Of a stretch of DNA of 64,000 nucleotides, positions 26,979-38,275 are shown one piece after another. Made by a program: the position numbers and the translations under genes. The notes under the pieces are model-generated. The model did not search any database. It was given only the letters and a program-made list of their open reading frames with translations, and was not told where the DNA came from. The first letter of the stretch is position 1; every line of letters starts with the position of its first letter. The DNA comes from Macrobrachium rosenbergii (taxonomy: Eukaryota > Arthropoda > Malacostraca > Decapoda > Palaemonidae): contig NC_089782.1 in NCBI RefSeq assembly GCF_040412425.1, positions 27,559,780-27,623,779 on the forward strand. Reading direction: 5' to 3'.

Positions 26979-26981
<3 letters not shown>

Positions 26982-27041
<60 letters not shown>
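26982..27041. repeat. (CT)n microsatellite
   Basis: About 30 units. Confidence 0.98.
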
Positions 27042-27044
<3 letters not shown>

Positions 27045-27169
27045 GACTTCTTCTTGGGAGAACAAAGAGAAAAGTTTAGCTTCATCGGTCCAAGGTTCAC
27101 ATCAGCTGCTCAAGAATCACTGAAGCTTTATAAAACCTTCAGTGGACAAACCTTCATGATTAAGCCACA

Positions 27170-27202
27170 AAGGAGGAGGAGGAGGAGGAGGAGGAGGAGG
27201 AG
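27170..27202. repeat. (AGG)n microsatellite
   Basis: Eleven AGG units; it takes the place of the G-rich patch seen in the other array copies. Confidence 0.97.
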
Positions 27203-27321
27203 GTAAGTTTGCCTTCGCTGAGTTGCTTCCCCAAGTTTTTTCATAATAACTTCTCTATAAGTTTAGATATTAACCTGGCAATCTGTTAAATAAGTTATTA
27301 ATGTTTTATCCTTGCCCCAGC

Positions 27322-27375
<54 letters not shown>
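27322..27375. repeat. (CT)n microsatellite
   Basis: About 27 units. Confidence 0.97.
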
Positions 27376-27377
<2 letters not shown>

Positions 27378-27517
27378 TATAAATATATAAGAGTAAGGAG
27401 ATAAGTTTAGAAATCTTCATTACTGGAGAGAATGCGCCAACCTCGTGATGACCCTGAGTTCATTTCTGCTCAAGGTTTATTAAAGCTTTGGGTAGGTTTG
27501 GGTGGGCCTATCTTCCA

Positions 27518-27575
27518 GGGGAGGGGAAGGAGGGAGGGGGTTGGATGAGGAAGGAGGGAGGAAGGGCCGCGGAAG
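27518..27575 (+). other. G-rich patch
   Basis: GGGGAGGGGAAGGAGGGAGG followed by more G runs; G-quadruplex potential. It occupies the same place in its unit as (AGG)n at 27170. Confidence 0.6.
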
Positions 27576-27684
27576 GGGTGAGAGTAATTGGCCACTGTGA
27601 ATTTGCCTTCCGTGAGATGCCTGACCAAGATTTTTCTTAACTTTTCCGTAAGTTTCGATATTAATTCTTGGCGGTCTGGTAAGT

Positions 27685-27685
<1 letters not shown>

Positions 27686-27742
<57 letters not shown>
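27686..27742. repeat. (CT)n microsatellite
   Basis: About 28 units. Confidence 0.97.
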
Positions 27743-27746
<4 letters not shown>

Positions 27747-27867
27747 GCTTCGTTCCGATTTTTTTTAGATTAATGCTGTTTATTATCCAGTATGTTTCCC
27801 TCTCCCCCACATCCCATTAGAGTTGAATTTGCTATTTTTATCTTGAAGTCATGCTTTTTTTTTTCTA

Positions 27868-27921
27868 GGTATGAAGACTCGCTCACATAATACCTTTGCC
27901 CTGATTTAGTCCAGCATTTAC

Positions 27922-27993
<72 letters not shown>

Positions 27994-28130
27994 TAAAATA
28001 TCATGATGACTAAATGATGATAGCTTTGAAACTGCTAGATCTTTTTGGGTTTGAAGACTTTCGAATACTGTAATACCTTTGCCTTGTTTTAGCCCATCAT
28101 TTGCGATTCTCTCTCTCTCTCTCTCTCTGC
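27868..28130 (+). repeat. Direct duplication, unit about 182 bp with (CT)n
   Basis: TGAAGACT, TAATACCTTTGCC, TGATTTAGTCCAGCATTTAC and ATTCTCTCTC at 27870-27935 recur at 28051-28115 as TGAAGACTTTCG, TAATACCTTTGCC and TGTTTTAGCCCATCATTTGC. The (CT)n is about 60 bp in the first copy and about 20 bp in the second. Confidence 0.85.
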
Positions 28131-28324
28131 AACGCTTCTGATGCATAGATATTGTTGCAAAATTTTTATGCTCGTCTAACACAGCGTCCATGAAATAGCC
28201 TCCATCATCCATTGCACTTTCAAGACGATCATCGAGAGATGCGGCTGCTTCCCTCTTTATGACCTGACCTTTGTTTAGCTTAAGGTTTATAGGAACTGTA
28301 TGAAGGCTTCGGTGGACCTGCCTT

Positions 28325-28395
28325 CAGGATTACTAAGTTGAGGGGGGAGGGATAGGAAGGTGGTTGCCCTGGGGGGGGATGAGGTGGTGGGGGTA
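28325..28395 (+). other. G-rich patch of the third array copy
   Basis: GGGGGGAGGGATAGG and GGGGGGGGATGAGG with further G runs; same relative position as the G-rich patches in the other copies. Confidence 0.6.
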
Positions 28396-28535
28396 GGGAG
28401 TTGTTTACCAAAGTCGGCTTGTCTTGCTTTAGTCCCCCCTCCCCTCCCCGCCCCGTAAGGCTTGCATAATAACTTTCCCAAAAAGTTTAGATATTAGTTT
28501 GGCGAACTATCAAAAGTTTCTTTTCCTATTGAGAT

Positions 28536-28536
<1 letters not shown>

Positions 28537-28612
<76 letters not shown>
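28537..28612. repeat. (CT)n microsatellite
   Basis: About 38 units. Confidence 0.98.
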
Positions 28613-28615
<3 letters not shown>

Positions 28616-28727
28616 GGATCCCGTAATGTTTAATCATCATCTTGACATCACTGAGAAATTGTTGGTTGATTATATTGTTTCATCTTTACTCCATTTCTTC
28701 AAAAAGGACTTGAACAAACAAACCAAT

Positions 28728-28733
<6 letters not shown>

Positions 28734-28789
<56 letters not shown>
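28734..28789. repeat. (GA)n microsatellite
   Basis: About 28 units; faces the (CT)n about 120 bp upstream. Confidence 0.98.
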
Positions 28790-28790
<1 letters not shown>

Positions 28791-29100
28791 ACATCTAAAA
28801 AAGAAGAGAATATCTTGATATTTCACCAAATCAGTGTGTTTTCGTTTCATCTGCTTCGTCAATTTTCCTAGGCGAATAATCTCATGGAGAATGCAAAATG
28901 TTTGTTTTCTGTTACATTTCTAACTTATATCAAATTTCAGACGTCAACAATGAAAGTATTTTCTTCGGTAATTGCATCGTCAAATGCAGTAAAGAACGCA
29001 TTTGTTTACTTCCATTGAATTGTGTTTTTGTGTTGCAATCTGTTTTTCTCACCAAATTTAGATTTATTGTTCAGTCTGCCTCCCACATGTCATCTATTAT

Positions 29101-29101
<1 letters not shown>

Positions 29102-29167
<66 letters not shown>
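29102..29167. repeat. (CT)n microsatellite
   Basis: About 33 units. Confidence 0.98.
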
Positions 29168-29169
<2 letters not shown>

Positions 29170-30039
29170 AATTTATGTCCACTCTCGTAATGGAAATACT
29201 GTTGATTTAATGATGCAGATTTGTAAATCATCAAAATTTTTGCGCCCTTACAAAGCAAATGGATTTATTTTTGTTATTCCGTTTCAGTGAAAACTTTTTT
29301 ATGAGTTTATTTGTTGATGTTTATTGCGTAACTGACTAAAATGTCTCTGAAAAGAGATGAAATTAAATTTGAATTTATTCTTTCAACACCCAGAACTTGA
29401 CAACAGTAAAGCAATGAAATAAATTAAGATTTATTTTCCTAACGAATTTTTTTTTAAAGAAAACGTACATTTTGCTCTTGACTGAAAATTTATTTTCCCC
29501 TCAAGTTAGTCATTTTCACTAAAATTATTTTTTCCGGGAGTTTTAAAGATGTTCGTGTAATGTTGGGTTCATTCCTCTCGTATACTCGTATTTCTATTCA
29601 TTTATATTTGCCTTTGTGTTTCTATTTTACATACGTAGTTCCAAGAGTGAGATATATTCTCCAAAATAAGGGTCCTTGCTCATTCAGCTGTGAGAGCGAG
29701 AATTTGGGCCATGTGTGTTTTCACTGATGGTTCATGATAAAAGATGATATCGTTCAAGTGATAAATCTGTGGAAATACAACCGAAAATACCATTATGAAA
29801 ATCCACGGATTTACATACCAGGTTTCAGTAATCTGCTGTGATGCTTTGAAATAAAGTGTCTGCTGTTAGAGATACGGTGTTTCATCCATCGAAATATGAA
29901 CATTGGACAGTTATTGATTAAATTGATGCGCAGGAAGAGCGAATTGTTAGAAGAATTGAGAAAACTCAGTATAAAATCTATTCGCAAAATGCTGCCATTT
30001 TTTCAAAAAAACTTGCCTCAAAGAGGGTCTTCTTCCTTC

Positions 30040-30041
<2 letters not shown>
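29168..30041. other. Repeat-poor AT-rich stretch
   Basis: No supported frame. ATTTATTTTCC-type words recur at 29425-29530 without a clear unit. Confidence 0.4.

Positions 30042-30120
<79 letters not shown>
30042..30120. repeat. (AAT)n microsatellite
   Basis: About 26 units. Confidence 0.98.
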
Positions 30121-30124
<4 letters not shown>

Positions 30125-30745
30125 TTATTTTTATTTAATTAACAATATTAATTAAAGGAATTTGACATGTAGTTTTTAGCTACCACTTTCATAACAAAAT
30201 CTTATTTTAAAAACACATTTGATTGTACAGTGATAGTAACTTTCATCAAGACTGTTTGTTTTTTGTAATTATTACGAAAGTCAGGATGTTTCAAAATTCT
30301 TCCACGAGACGATCTTTCATAATCATCATGTCATATCGAATTCCAGTACCAATCTCATTTCCCTGTCACCCTTCTTAACGTTTCAATATTCAGATTCTTT
30401 GAATGAGACCAACTTTCACATTTTATTCTTTCCCCTCCTGCTGCGCAGACAGATTTCCCGACTCCCATAATGGCGACGGAGTTTTCTTTTAGTCTCGTTT
30501 TATGAGGTCTTTTATGAGGGATGATACGCTTTATGAGATTAATTCTTCTCCCCATTTTGTGAGGTCACTTTCTTTATTAGAAGGTGAGAATAAGGTCAGT
30601 GTTTTCCTCTAGAGTGAATATTTTGTTTGTTGATATTTGTGTCGGTTTAACATATTGTCTGTTATGTTTGAAATCTAATATCGTTTGTGTTTGTAGGGTA
30701 CTTTTTATTATTAATATTTGTCTATTTTTCTCGCTGGATTTTTTG

Positions 30746-30748
<3 letters not shown>
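30121..30748. other. No recognised feature
   Basis: Mixed DNA with a short GC-richer block at about 30440-30480. Confidence 0.4.

Positions 30749-30820
<72 letters not shown>
30749..30820. repeat. (AT)n microsatellite
   Basis: Pure AT, left of the inverted-repeat element. Confidence 0.98.
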
Positions 30821-30823
<3 letters not shown>

Positions 30824-30861
30824 CTTTATCACATACACAATTGTTCTGTACAATTACTAAC

Positions 30862-30993
30862 AGGACCTCATTCAAACTGGATGGTATCTAGTGGAGGTAT
30901 TTATTCAAAAGAAAGTTACAAGCTTTCTTGGACAAACAGTTGTCATTCTCAAGTATCCTTACAATCTAGATACCATCCAGTTTGAATGAGGTC

Positions 30994-30995
<2 letters not shown>
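30862..30995. mobile_element. 134-bp element with perfect 30-bp terminal inverted repeats
   Basis: AGGACCTCATTCAAACTGGA continuing to 30891 is exactly reverse-complementary to 30966-30995. The 74-bp interior shows no coding capacity. Long (AT)n tracts lie on both sides: 30749-30820, and 30996 onward directly after the right terminus. Size and structure fit a MITE-like non-autonomous element or a hairpin-forming repeat. Perfect arms suggest recent insertion or gene conversion. No target-site duplication is clear because the right flank is AT repeat. Confidence 0.85.

Positions 30996-31066
<71 letters not shown>
30996..31066. repeat. (AT)n microsatellite
   Basis: Pure AT, right of the inverted-repeat element. 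Confidence 0.98.
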
Positions 31067-31069
<3 letters not shown>

Positions 31070-31203
31070 AAGTTATAATGTTTGTGTATGCAACATTTGT
31101 TCATCTAGGAAACATTTAGTAACTGAAAAGATAATGATATTTTTGTCATTTTTCTAACTAAGCATTCTTCAACTATGTCTCCTCGGTAATGTACCATTGT
31201 CAT

Positions 31204-31205
<2 letters not shown>

Positions 31206-31262
<57 letters not shown>
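31206..31262. repeat. (GA)n microsatellite
   Basis: About 28 units. Confidence 0.98.
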
Positions 31263-31263
<1 letters not shown>

Positions 31264-31450
31264 AATACTCTGGAGAAGTCTTACGACAGACCTTTAATGG
31301 GTGTTTGTTCCTGAATACCCTCTGGGTACGCTTGTGTCCCTTATAAAGGAAACATATTGATAGCGGCCATTCCGCTGGAGACAGACACCTTTGCTTTCTT
31401 TCCAGGCAAGAGTGATATTGTTTCGCGTGAATGAGGCATCGGGGAATCAG

Positions 31451-31456
<6 letters not shown>
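31263..31456 (+). repeat. Dispersed segment preceded by (GA)n, copy 1
   Basis: TACTCT, GAAG, CCTTTAAT.GG, TTGTGTCCCTTATAAAGG, CATAT and GCGGCCATTCCGCTGGAGAC match 60009-60150 in order and orientation (TACTCT, GAAG, CCTTTAATAGG, GTGTGTCCCTTATGAGG, CATAT, GAGGCCATTCCGCGCAGGAC). Both copies start directly after a (GA)n tract. Confidence 0.8.

Positions 31457-31513
<57 letters not shown>
31457..31513. repeat. (GA)n microsatellite
   Basis: About 28 units. Confidence 0.98.
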
Positions 31514-31514
<1 letters not shown>

Positions 31515-31690
31515 AGGCGCTCAGTTTATGGAAGGCGTAATATGGAATTTACGAAACTCTTGATTTTACTCTACTTTTGAAAACAAGAAAAGTTTCTTGA
31601 TGGATGTTCTCTATTTTAGTTGGGCATTGAAACCCGGCGAGTTCGAAGACCGCCTCTGAGTTATTCGTCACACACATACATACACACATG

Positions 31691-31691
<1 letters not shown>

Positions 31692-31776
<85 letters not shown>

Positions 31777-31786
31777 TATTATATAT
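31692..31786. repeat. (AT)n microsatellite
   Basis: AT with breaks at the right end. Confidence 0.97.
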
Positions 31787-32269
31787 TTTATAATAATTTT
31801 TATATTTTTTCCCATTTTTGTATTTCTCATGTTATCTAAATCTTCAGTATTATTATTTTGTCATTATTTTTCATTGGGGGGTTGCCACGTGCCTAGGTGC
31901 TCCCCCCCACCCCGGATCCGCTAGTAAATATGCGCAGTCTTGTAACCAAGAGAGATTATTTAGATGGTCATAATTTCATGGAGATTTGTGACCAAGTTTT
32001 TATATTTACTTACCTGTCTGAAAATGGGGACAAGGGGCGGGCTGACATCCTCATCCCTTGATACTTGCTGAGAAACCGGAAGGCTGTACTCTTCTACGTC
32101 AGCCCCTCCTGAGGGGAGAAGGAAATTCTTGTGTGTTTAGTTCCCAAAAATAAATGCAAAGTACTGAAGAAGAACCGTTCCGTTGAAATGGAGACACTTC
32201 CTATACGTGCTGCCCTAGTCTGCCCCTTAAAAAAATTCCATCAAAGATCCAGTGCCAGGCAGACAGAGC

Positions 32270-32274
<5 letters not shown>
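31787..32274. other. Mixed DNA
   Basis: A C-rich patch (CTCCCCCCCACCCCGG) lies at 31900-31915. No gene is recognised. Confidence 0.4.

Positions 32275-32329
<55 letters not shown>
32275..32329. repeat. (CT)n microsatellite
   Basis: About 27 units. Confidence 0.98.
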
Positions 32330-32332
<3 letters not shown>

Positions 32333-32419
32333 CCACGGACGGAGCCTTCCTTTGAGACGCTGACGATGCTGTCTGTCCATTTCCAGGTCGGTCGTCTCAT
32401 CTCATTCCGAATTTGTCCT

Positions 32420-32422
<3 letters not shown>

Positions 32423-32479
<57 letters not shown>
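32423..32479. repeat. (CT)n microsatellite
   Basis: About 28 units. Confidence 0.98.
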
Positions 32480-32480
<1 letters not shown>

Positions 32481-32766
32481 ACGCTTAGACTCGCACCTCC
32501 CCATTATTTAGTTTAGGTTTTGTTGTGTTTGTGTTATTTTTTTTTTTTTTTTTCTATGCAGACTAATTCATTTCTTCCTTAAGGTGAGATTGGAAGGAAG
32601 ATGATAGGTAATGAGTCCTTATATTCTTAAGGTCTTCAGATAAGTACTCGGGGATGAGGTTGCAAACCCCATGACCTTCTTGCCCCATGGAACTAGGAGA
32701 TGCCTGTATGCCCTGATGGAGTCTAGCGCTTCTTGTGGCCACCCTGAGTGTCTAAATCTACTACTA

Positions 32767-32812
<46 letters not shown>
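32767..32812. repeat. (ATT)n microsatellite
   Basis: About 15 units. Confidence 0.97.
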
Positions 32813-32816
<4 letters not shown>

Positions 32817-33142
32817 TGAGTTTATATGTATGCTTTATAATTTGCGTGGCAGGTAGTGAAAAAAGACACACACGTGTATATAAATATATATCAGCCGAAC
32901 ACCACTAGCGTTAAAACTCACTGGAACCATAAGCTGATCATAATGAGCAGACTTTCTGAAAAACAGCAAAACTATTGATTCACAGCAGTAAATATCTAAC
33001 AGTCTTTTCAAATTAGAAGGTAAAATACTGAATGATATTTTGCCTTTTTTTTGTATATCAAATGTTCCTGACCACGGACATTCGACCTTATTGCTTTGTT
33101 GCAAAGAGTTCATTTTACATCGCCTAATAAGTAGAATTTTTT

Positions 33143-33146
<4 letters not shown>
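32813..33146. other. No recognised feature
   Basis: AT-rich DNA. Confidence 0.4.
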
Positions 33147-33206
<60 letters not shown>

Positions 33207-33256
33207 AAATGAGAGAGAGCGAGAGATAGAGAGAGAAAGAGAGGCACAAAGGGACG

Positions 33257-33291
<35 letters not shown>
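33147..33291. repeat. (GA)n array with variant purine-rich core
   Basis: Two pure GA blocks flank about 60 bp of degenerate GAGAGAGC and GAAAGAG sequence, as if one long array had decayed in the middle. Confidence 0.95.
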
Positions 33292-33297
<6 letters not shown>

Positions 33298-33668
33298 AAA
33301 TAAAGAACATGTGAATTTTAGGTTTTCTGTTTGTCGCAACAATGAAAAACTTGTTCGATGATGCTTCACTATATTTTTTTTTTAATGTTTCACGATATTT
33401 TTTTTTTAATTGTCCCACCATTTGGAATTCTGTCAGCGAAGAGAACTCTAATTTCTATGAAGACTTTTCGTCACTCGTCTTTTATGTCAAAAGTTAAAAA
33501 AATCTGGATTAAATTCTTCCATTCTGAGGGATGACACAATCGTGCGAATGTGATCTCACTGATTTCTTCTCTGGAATCTCGAAGATGACTTAAATCAGCT
33601 TTGCTGTTTCAAAACCTGACAACCCCAGGCTTGTAGGTGATAATGGGGTTGGGGGCGGGTGTTGGTTG
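33292..33668. other. No recognised feature
   Basis: A tandem pair of the word TATTTTTTTTTTAATGTTTCACGATATTTT type lies at 33371-33408. Confidence 0.4.
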
Positions 33669-33805
33669 TGCTGTCAGTGCACCTCACGTGGAGCACTGTA
33701 GTTACTAAAGGGTGTTTGCAGAGTCTCTTTGGCCCCTATCTATGTCTACTTTTTAGGCTTTTTCTTTATCTCCATTCTCCTCCCTATCTTCAGTCTTGCT
33801 GGCCA
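33669..33805. mobile_element. Dispersed repeat, truncated second copy
   Basis: CTGTCAGTGCACCTCACGTGG, ACTAAAGGGTGTTTGCAG, GGCCCCTA and CAGTCTTGCTGGCCA correspond to the left half of the 8231-8550 element in the same orientation. The right half is missing. Confidence 0.7.
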
Positions 33806-34357
33806 GAGCGCAAAGACTTACTCCCGTAGTCGGAGTTGTATCAGCATCAACTGGGTATATAGCCAGGTTATGTCATTTTCAGTTCATTCAAAAATCATTT
33901 TCCCCTAATCGTCATTTCCTAATTCATTACATTTTTCTATTTATAAAAGGGGTATTTATCATGATTATAGACTCATTTGTTACCAGCCTTATTCCTTGAC
34001 CAGATTTTCGAATGATAACTTTAGTGTTTTTCGTATTTTTATTTATTATTTATCTATTTTTTTTATTTGAGGGGAATCTTGTATCAAGCTCCCATGCGGC
34101 GTATTTTGAAAGCCTCTTTTTTCCTCTTTCCGCTTTCCTCGCCTCTTAAGACCCTAATGAGCCCAACTTCGTGAAGTTTAGTGTTTTTTTAAAGAGAGCT
34201 TCGTGGAGTTTACTCTTCAAACTTTATTCTTTGTAGAAAATAAAAGTAAGGAAAAATCCTTGATAATTCCTCTTCAGTAAACTCTCGAGTAATTTTCGTT
34301 GAATATTTTTTATGCGAACAAGAAAACGGTTTCATGTTGTTTATTATAATCCTCATT
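33806..34357. other. No recognised feature
   Basis: AT-rich DNA without supported frames. Confidence 0.4.
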
Positions 34358-34360
34358 ATT

Positions 34361-34441
<81 letters not shown>

Positions 34442-34455
34442 GTTGTTGTTGTTGC
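34358..34455. repeat. Compound (ATT)n-(GTT)n microsatellite
   Basis: About 28 ATT units followed by five GTT units. Confidence 0.97.
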
Positions 34456-34488
34456 TTCAGCTATATTCAACTTTTGATTATATAGTCA

Positions 34489-34519
34489 TCTCTCTCTCTC
34501 TCTCTCTCTCTGCATTTAC

Positions 34520-34568
<49 letters not shown>

Positions 34569-34678
34569 TAAAATATATAACATATATATATTTATATATT
34601 TATATATATTATATATATTCATGATTTTGTCTTTATATATTATATATTCATGATTCAATACAAACACACACATATATA

Positions 34679-34747
<69 letters not shown>
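34489..34747. repeat. Cluster of (CT)n and (AT)n tracts
   Basis: CT at 34489-34511, AT at 34524-34563, a degenerate TATA-rich core with two ATTCATGATT words, and AT at 34671-34747. Confidence 0.94.
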
Positions 34748-34752
<5 letters not shown>

Positions 34753-34836
34753 ATTTTTATCACATCACCTTGATTTATATAGAAACACTAAGCTACAAAT
34801 GTATTTTAATATCCAATTCACCCTACCTGGGAAGTA

Positions 34837-34951
<115 letters not shown>

Positions 34952-35039
34952 CCGAAGGGGAATTATAGTTGATAAGAAGTTCGTCGTCTCACGGGATCAA
35001 TCCGCCGAACACGAGAACTCACGACGTTCAGTGACGCCT

Positions 35040-35040
<1 letters not shown>

Positions 35041-35095
<55 letters not shown>
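35041..35095. repeat. (GA)n microsatellite
   Basis: About 27 units. Confidence 0.98.
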
Positions 35096-35097
<2 letters not shown>

Positions 35098-35600
35098 ATA
35101 TGTGTCTGGATGAATACATTGTGATAACTCAAACGTCCACAGTGTATTGTTTATTGTATTTTAACAGCTAGATGTCCCTTTACTCATTGCATTACCCGAA
35201 AGGTCTTGCAAGAATAATGGTTGATGTGCAGTATATTGGCCCATTTAACATTTTTTCTGAAAAAATACGAAGTATCTGTCATACCCTGTTTTTGCTAGAA
35301 TGACGTATAAAGGTGACAAAATGGATTGTGATTCATTTGCAAAAAGATACATAGATTTATAATTAGGTTCCTTTCGTGTCATTTGGAGTTAGTCCGGAGA
35401 CAAAACTGGATTAGCATGATAAAATAAATAACCAAGTTTTTCCTCAAAACAAAAAAAAAAGAGTGATATTTAACTACATTTAAGTGTTGCTCGTATACCA
35501 AAAAAGAGGGTTATTTTAAGCTTCATCCTGACTTTGTCAATTGATATCATTATTTTATTCATAACTCATAATGAAAATACTTGAATTTTAAGGGCTGATT
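35096..35600. other. No recognised feature
   Basis: AT-rich DNA, no arrays. Confidence 0.4.
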
Positions 35601-35609
35601 TTTACGATG

Positions 35610-35760
35610 GACTCGTTCGCTCGGAAAATGCCCAATTAATGGCCCAGGTTCAGCCATCCACGCAGAAAACTGATCAGTGATTCAGGCTAGACGGTCTGAT
35701 TAGAATTTGATGAATTAGACTGTAGAATATGCCGTTTTTCTCTCTCTCTGCTAGCTGTCA
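35610..35760 (+). repeat. Partial direct copy of the duplicon core
   Basis: AAAATGCCCAATTAATGGCC, AGGTTCAGCCATCCACGC, GATTCAGG, TCTGATTAGAATTTGAT and AGAATATG line up with 37060-37160 (AAAATGCCCCCATTATCC, AGGTCCGTCCGTCC, GATTCAAG, TCTGACTAAAATTTGAT, AGAATCTG). Confidence 0.55.
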
Positions 35761-36763
35761 ATGGACTTACCGTGTTTAGTATGAATTATATCATAGGAAA
35801 CTATCGCTGCTGGGAAAAATTCTTTTTTTTTAATTTCATAGGTTTTTATCATTAATAAAATGTCACATATCGATGTCTTCAGACACCTACCTGAGGATTC
35901 TGAGGACCAGTTTTTCACAAAATACAATCATACATGCCTTGGTCATACATACTTTAACACTTACAAATTCTCTGAATCCATAACACAGTCAACCTGAGGC
36001 AGTTGCGTAACACTTTATCTTTAGTGAGCCGCGATGTTCCAAATCTATCTTCTAAACAGAATATTCTCCGTCACTGTCGTCTCACAGAGCAAGTCGAGAC
36101 TAACAACAGCAGTACTGCGCATGCGTGCGTGGGAACTGAGCGGTTTCTGCATTAAATGCTTTCGCTAATCTTGTTTTCTTGTTTTGATGTTGATTGTTTA
36201 TTAAATTATGGTTCAAATAATAAAATTTATTTTTAAAAGAGTTATGGCCAGGATGGAGGCTTTCATAGGGACTAATGATATTATCTGTGTTCGTAATTAC
36301 AGCTCGTTCTGTAAAATGGGATTCTATTAATGTAATGTTTCCTGATTTACTTCAAAAGATTGTCGTTAATTGAATGACGATGCCGAAGCTTTTTATTTGA
36401 ATAAAACCAGGTTTAATCTTTGATTTTTATATGAAAATATCGTCCATGTCTATTTACTTTTACTCACATTAGGTCTAAGTATTTAGTTTTTATTTAGGTA
36501 AAAGTTATATACGTTGCTCTATTTTTGGTGAACAATTTTTCGTAAATATGGTCCGTAGTTCATTCTTTATTTCAGGTCTTATTAATTAAAAGACAACTGC
36601 CTATTTTATGCTGTTAAAAGATCTGAACAGTTTTTTGAAAATGGTTACAAATTGTTTGTTTCCATGTTACACTGAACTCATGCAAAATGAATGAGAAAAT
36701 TGTCATACGTTCTGAGAGAATGCATCGCTCATTACAGTGGTTCTTCTTGAATGTTCATGATTA

Positions 36764-36823
36764 TCATCATCATCATCATCATCATCACCATCTGTAGTTT
36801 TGGAGTCCTGGCGAAGGTCTCAC

Positions 36824-36872
<49 letters not shown>
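36764..36872. repeat. (ATC)n and (GA)n
   Basis: About nine ATC units (36764-36790) and, after a spacer, about 21 GA units (36831-36872). The same order is kept, inverted, in the partner copy. Confidence 0.95.
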
Positions 36873-36875
<3 letters not shown>

Positions 36876-37224
36876 ATCTACATACAGACCTCCTTGATAA
36901 TTAGACTCCATAATTAAAAGCTATGGCGTAGTTTCTTCGTAGAATAAATTGATTGACTTTCCTTCCACCCTCCTCACGTGTCACTTTATCCGTAGCAAAT
37001 AAAACAGTCACCTATAATTATTCGTAAGTGTGGAATACGTAACAGCTCCAGTCACACACAAAATGCCCCCATTATCCAGGTCCGTCCGTCCGTCCGCGTT
37101 GGATTTGATGCGATTCAAGTCTGATGATCTGACTAAAATTTGATTAATGGCAGAATCTGTGTCATTTCTGATTTCTTTCGCTCTTTTTTCTTCGCTGGAA
37201 TTCTAAAGGATGGAATGACCGTAG

Positions 37225-37226
<2 letters not shown>

Positions 37227-37286
<60 letters not shown>
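37227..37286. repeat. (GA)n microsatellite
   Basis: About 30 units; its partner is (CT)n at 56184-56236. Confidence 0.98.
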
Positions 37287-37289
<3 letters not shown>

Positions 37290-37690
37290 GGGATTGCGTC
37301 GTCGTGAAATTAAAGAAAATCTCACGAACAGACTTCTGCACAGAATATGATCGTGTTTTTCTTTTCGCGATGATTATCAAAATGTATTTATCTATAAATC
37401 CTATACATTAATTGCATTCTATACTATCCTCTGAAGCTTTCTGGAAATTAATTTTCTCCATCTTTATCTCTTTTCATATGTCGTAACCGAATGCTTTTTT
37501 TTTTTTTCATTTGTTGATATGCAGAGGACGAAAGATAATGAATACTGAAATTTTTCCTAGTCAATAAAAAAAGTAATTTTTTTATAATTGTCAAATGACT
37601 ACCTTGAGAATAAAGGCAATTCTGTCTCCTGAACTGGAGGTTTTATAAGACATTTTAAACAAAATTTGATCAGAGCTTAAAACGGGAATG

Positions 37691-37696
<6 letters not shown>

Positions 37697-37757
<61 letters not shown>
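37697..37757. repeat. (CT)n microsatellite
   Basis: About 30 units; its partner is (GA)n at 55624-55662. Confidence 0.98.
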
Positions 37758-37759
<2 letters not shown>

Positions 37760-38275
37760 CGTCGGTGATTTATTCACTAATAAAGAGGATTACGAATCTT
37801 GTTTTCGTGTTGACCCTTTATTGGATTACAGGGCGATCAATCTGGTATATTTTACCGTTAATTCGCCATTAGGCTAATGACCTTTCTGAAGTGTAATTAA
37901 ATTACTTTCCGTGTGATTATGACTCTGCAATTCAATGAACGATCATAAATATTCTAATCCCTCCTTATTATATTTCATGAGATGAGTATTAACTGAAAGA
38001 CGAAGCATTTTTGGAAAGGCAATGGAAATTATACAGAACTCCCCTCATTAATATTCATCATTATTTCTGAAAATATGGAGATTTCACATGAAATGTCACC
38101 AGTGACGTCTAATGCATTTGGTGCCTCAAGAAAATAAAGTTCTCTTGACGCCATTCCGTTCGATTTGATTCATTGATATCATCTGGTATAAGTATGATCT
38201 CATGCCAGCAATGTTTGTAATCATTAAAGGCTGAGGACGGCATTTTGTATCGCTGTGGTTTGAGACCCTATGCAT

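Larger units (their letters stand above)
27042..28536 (+). repeat. Diverged tandem array, three copies of a (CT)n-bounded unit
   Basis: Each copy has an AAG(G/C)TTTAT-AA-CTT-GG block, then a G-rich or AGG-rich patch, then TTTGCCTTC or a related word. It closes with AAGTTTAGATATTAA and TGGC.ATCTG next to (CT)n. The closing motif is at 27260-27286, about 27650-27677 and about 28484-28510. The middle of the array also contains the smaller 27.87-28.11 kb duplication. No coding frame runs through it. Confidence 0.7.
36096..38275 (+). repeat. Inverted segmental duplication, left copy
   Basis: This 2.2-kb segment matches the reverse complement of about 55105-57740 along its length. Matching blocks include CCAGGATGGAGGCTTTCATA (36249 onward), TTTCCTGATTTACTTCAAAA, TGTCTATTTACTTTTAC and TTTGATGCGATTCAAGT. 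Further blocks are ATTGCGTCGTCGTGAAATTA, TTGAGAATAAAG.CAATTCT, AATAAAGAGGA, TGATTATGACTC-type words and AAATATGGAGA. Unique sequence has diverged considerably. Three (GA) or (CT) arrays (36831, 37227, 37697) sit at equivalent places in both copies. No coding frame is conserved between the copies. Confidence 0.85.
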
